From positions 1 through 17,155 of the forward strand of contig JBLIMK010000087.1 in the NCBI GenBank assembly GCA_047638715.1: a stretch of 17,155 nt of DNA, given 5' to 3'. Source of the DNA: SHLQ01 sp047638715 (GTDB lineage: Bacteria > Actinomycetota > Acidimicrobiia > Acidimicrobiales > SHLQ01). The notes below the pieces were generated by a model, which was given only the letters and a program-made list of their open reading frames with translations, searched no databases and was not told where the DNA came from. Each line of letters starts with the position of its first letter. Positions within the stretch are counted from its first letter, which is position 1. A program made the position numbers and the translations under genes. Below are positions 15,102-17,155 of the stretch, in pieces.

Positions 15102-16088
15102 ATGGACGACTCGCCTCTCAAACATTGTTGGTTCGCTGTTGCGACGGTGGACGAAGTCCGAGACGACCCGTATTCCTTCGAAATCCTCGAGACGCCGTAT
15201 GTGATGTGGCGAACCGCTGATCGACGACTCGTGGCGGCTATCGACCGATGCCCACACCGAGAAGCCAAGCTTTCACTCGGAACGGTGGAGGACGGCTTCC
15301 TTCAGTGCCCGTACCACGGGTGGACATTCGGCGACGAGGGCCGCTGCGTCGACATCCCCTCGTCTGGTCCGGGAGCGAGCATCGCTCCGGCGGCACATCT
15401 CAAATCCCTCAACGTCGAAGAGCGTTACGGCCTGATCTGGTTGTGCGTCGGCGAGCCAACGCAACCAATCCCACAACTCGACGTCGACAGCGACGCGTCT
15501 TTCACTCGCCTCAACACCGGAGTGCAGACATGGGCCTGTTCAGCCACTCGCATGATCGACAACATGCTCGACGTTGCTCACTTCCCATACACACACGCCG
15601 GCACCTTCGGTCGCGAACAAGAGACCGTCGTTCCCAACTTCTCGCTCGCCCAGCTCGATGAGACGTTTTACGGATACGAATACTCCGTCGTGATCGACAA
15701 CGTCGGTGAGACGAAGACGATGTCGGGAGGAGGCGGCGACGTCATTGGCCTCGACATGTCGACCGGATTCGCTCTCCCCTACTCAGTCCGAAGCACCATG
15801 TCGTATGAAAACGGCATCGAACAAACGCTCTTCATGACCGCCGCTCCCATGAGCAAGGAACGTAGTTACTTCACATTCGTCTTGTGGCGCAACGACGATG
15901 TTTCGGAAACCGGCCAGGCGATCGTCGACTTCGAGCTAGCGGTCGCGCTGGAAGATCAGACGATGCTCGAAAGCCTGAGCGGCGAGCTCGCGCTGGATCG
16001 CGGCGGACTCGCCGATGTGCAATCGGACAAAGCTTCGGTCGAGTGGCGTCGACGATACGCCGGGATGCTCGCTGGCGAGAACACCTAG
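15102..16088 (+). CDS. Rieske non-haem iron oxygenase, VanA-like
   Basis: A 328-residue oxygenase alpha chain, the short form typical of vanillate O-demethylase VanA-like enzymes. The Rieske [2Fe-2S] ligands are Cys50-x-His52 and Cys69-x2-His72 (RCPH ... QCPYHGW). The mononuclear iron site is NMLDVAHFPYTH (Asp157, His160, His165) with Asp285 in ALEDQTMLES as the probable third ligand. It would hydroxylate a ring or dealkylate an O- or N-alkyl group using O2. ATG 15102 has only AAAGG 11 bases upstream; earlier in-frame codons overlap the promoter and were rejected. No reductase or ferredoxin gene lies in the window, so electrons must come from elsewhere. It diverges from the amidohydrolase/LLM pair, which suggests a shared substrate; an N-dealkylation or ring oxygenation followed by hydrolysis is a plausible but unproven order. 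Confidence 0.92.
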   Translation: MDDSPLKHCWFAVATVDEVRDDPYSFEILETPYVMWRTADRRLVAAIDRCPHREAKLSLGTVEDGFLQCPYHGWTFGDEGRCVDIPSSGPGASIAPAAHLKSLNVEERYGLIWLCVGEPTQPIPQLDVDSDASFTRLNTGVQTWACSATRMIDNMLDVAHFPYTHAGTFGREQETVVPNFSLAQLDETFYGYEYSVVIDNVGETKTMSGGGGDVIGLDMSTGFALPYSVRSTMSYENGIEQTLFMTAAPMSKERSYFTFVLWRNDDVSETGQAIVDFELAVALEDQTMLESLSGELALDRGGLADVQSDKASVEWRRRYAGMLAGENT

Positions 16089-16099
16089 CCAACGTCGGA

Positions 16100-16542
16100 T
16101 TACTCGCCGCCTTCGTATCGGAAGACACAGTACGAATCGGCCGGTAGAACACCGGTGAGGTCGACGACGACGGGCGCATCCGCGCGAACGTCCAAGCGGT
16201 TCAACATCTCATTCATCCCCGCCACAATGGGATTTTGGCCACCATCAATCTGATTGATCGTCTGTCGCCAGGTGTGGAGCTGCTCGTAGGAGTACGGCAC
16301 ATATTCGATCCGGAGATCGTCTTCGCCACCAGGGAACGCGGCATAGAGCGTGGCCACATCAACTGATGAGCCTTCGGTCAGGAAGAGGAGCGCCATTCGG
16401 CCACGGAATTATCGTCGCCGTTCCCGTCAGCTGATGCGTCTTCTTCGAAGGCCGCGGCAGCAGCTCCGCTCACGACCGGCAAAGAGCTCGCACATGCGCC
16501 AAGACACGAGCTGCAACACAGGAGAACTACTCGCCAGGCCAT
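16100..16542 (-). pseudogene. Lipoprotein gene split by an apparent frameshift
   Basis: The first part (16542 to 16378) encodes 54 residues beginning MAWRVVLLCCSSCLGACASS: a lipoprotein signal peptide with lipobox LGAC and Cys17 as the lipidated residue, then an Ala/Asp-rich linker, ending in an out-of-place WRSSS and TGA. The second part, open from ATG 16396 to the stop at 16100, continues as a 98-residue folded-looking domain (LTEGSSVDVATLYAAFPGG, LRIEYVPYSYEQLHTW, VVVDLTGVLP, DSYCVFRYEGG) with no signal peptide or ribosome-binding site of its own. A one-base change near 16385-16400 would join them into a lipoprotein of about 147 residues with the usual signal-linker-domain layout. It may be a sequencing or assembly error, a true pseudogene, or two genes. 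Function unknown. The Rieske gene on the other strand ends 11 bases away. Confidence 0.55.
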
Positions 16543-16582
16543 AACCCAGTATCGCCCGGTACACGTTGCGACTTGACGCGGG

Positions 16583-17155
16583 TCAGTCTCCCGCTGCGGC
16601 CTCGTATCGGTCGACGAGCCACGTGTTGAATTGTGCGAGCACACCTTCTTGCCAGGAGTAGCGGCCTCGGGGCGCGTAACGCGATTGCATGCCCAGCTGG
16701 GTCGCGACGTTCGTGGGCATGTCCTGACGATTGAAGGTCGAGACACCCGCAATCGCCTTTTCGAGCGTTTCGCCGAAGTCGGGTAACTCGACGGTCGACT
16801 CGGGGAAGATGTACGCCATGCTCAGCGCATGCGTGGTTGGGCCGATCGGGTCGACGTAGAACCAGAACGCCGAGTCCGCTTGAAACCCCATCAGCAACGA
16901 CGGTGCAACGAGCGCAAAGACGATCTGCTGTCGGTCCTCCATGGTGAGGCCTGGCATTGGCGGGAAGAGCGCCTTCATCGTCGGATTGAATCCGCCGTCG
17001 GGCTCGAGCGTTTGGCTGTAGCCAAACATGGCGACGTCGCCTGATTCGTAGTCTGCATAGGAGGCGCCCGATGATGGCGCGAAGTCGTGGATGCCGTGGT
17101 GGAGCCGGCTTTGGTGGTACATCTCCATGAAGTTCTCGATCATGATCTTCCAGTT
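16583..17155 (-). CDS. Rieske oxygenase alpha subunit, C-terminal catalytic domain (cut by window edge)
   Basis: The last 190 residues of a ring-hydroxylating oxygenase; the N-terminal Rieske domain lies beyond the right edge. The visible part opens with NWKIMIENFMEMYHQSRLHH, the mononuclear-iron motif of aromatic-ring dioxygenases: Glu11 at the bridging position, His14 and His19 as ligands (numbered from the edge), like the N-W-K-x4-E-N-x2-E-x-Y-H-x4-H pattern. Later, SAFWFYVDPIGPTTHALSMAYIFPES is the C-terminal beta sheet, and the tail PRGRYSWQEGVLAQFNTWLVDRY is the closing helix typical of the family. It is of a different subgroup from the VanA-like protein at 15102. It is transcribed toward the lipoprotein gene, 40 bases away. 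Partial only because of the window. Confidence 0.88.
   Translation of the reverse strand, partial: NWKIMIENFMEMYHQSRLHHGIHDFAPSSGASYADYESGDVAMFGYSQTLEPDGGFNPTMKALFPPMPGLTMEDRQQIVFALVAPSLLMGFQADSAFWFYVDPIGPTTHALSMAYIFPESTVELPDFGETLEKAIAGVSTFNRQDMPTNVATQLGMQSRYAPRGRYSWQEGVLAQFNTWLVDRYEAAAGD

Noticed and set aside
13664..15220. A 518-codon open frame on the plus strand
   Set aside because: It lies fully antisense to amidohydrolase 2, whose metal ligands and family motifs are intact. The antisense protein shows no recognisable domain; long antisense frames are expected at this GC content.
16100..16396. Resemblance of the lipoprotein domain to the extracellular domain of FtsX
   Set aside because: A few similar residues around RIEYVPYSYEQL are too weak; no membrane helices or neighbouring ftsE are present.
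1..17155. Mobile element, prophage, defence system, CRISPR array or RNA gene
   Set aside because: I saw no transposase, integrase, direct-repeat array, tRNA-like cloverleaf or nuclease/toxin gene; the base composition looks even throughout.

Overview
The window is a compact, high-GC stretch with a strong bias to GAC, GTC and TCG codons. Several features suggest an actinobacterium: F420-type LLM oxidoreductases, GTG/TTG starts, start codons placed directly behind TANNNT boxes (leaderless transcripts), and an Ala-rich signal peptide. A free-living member of the Acidimicrobiia would fit, but no marker gene is present, so this is an inference. There are no rRNA or tRNA genes, insertion sequences, CRISPR arrays, phage genes or transcription-factor genes. 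The whole window is catabolic gene content plus two small exported proteins.

Region 1 (1-2226, minus strand) is a tight operon read leftwards. It encodes an acyl-CoA dehydrogenase, a FAS1-like MaoC dehydratase half, an HTD2/mesaconyl-CoA-hydratase-like MaoC half, and the N-terminus of a thiamine-pyrophosphate enzyme cut by the window edge. All stop/start junctions overlap (TGATG or ATGA).

Region 2 (2370-9637, plus strand) diverges from region 1 across a 143-bp intergenic region. That region has a good sigma70-type promoter (TTGACA-18-TAGGGT) and a 19-bp dyad. It encodes a cyclase-family hydrolase, a CitE-like HpcH/HpaI lyase, a Gfo/Idh/MocA dehydrogenase, a class III CoA-transferase (CaiB), an LLM flavin/F420 oxidoreductase and a fused NDP-forming acyl-CoA ligase. 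Together the two operons look like a pathway that oxidises a ring or polyol-type substrate, opens a ring or hydrolyses it, activates the acid as a CoA thioester, beta-oxidises it and cleaves it by a lyase. The substrate cannot be read from the sequence.

Region 3 (9630-11915) holds an EamA/DMT permease on the minus strand, divergent from an ATZ/TRZ-type amidohydrolase on the plus strand. They share a 45-bp promoter region in which both genes appear leaderless. Region 4 (12000-12455) is a small secreted protein of unknown function, preceded by a structured intergenic segment.

Region 5 (12573-16088) contains a second ATZ/TRZ amidohydrolase, paralogous to the first, translationally coupled to a second LLM (Mer-like) oxidoreductase on the minus strand. 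Both diverge from a VanA-like Rieske oxygenase. Region 6 (16100-17155, minus strand) holds a probably frameshifted lipoprotein and the C-terminal catalytic domain of a second Rieske oxygenase cut by the right edge.

The most interesting points are: a shared motif (ATGGTRAGACSA) in the two main divergent promoter regions, suggesting a common unseen regulator; a cyclase in which both histidines of the metal motif are glutamine; and an unusual gene set (two Rieske oxygenases, two LLM enzymes, two amidohydrolases, a cyclase, a lyase, CoA enzymes and a permease) that matches no catabolic pathway I can name.
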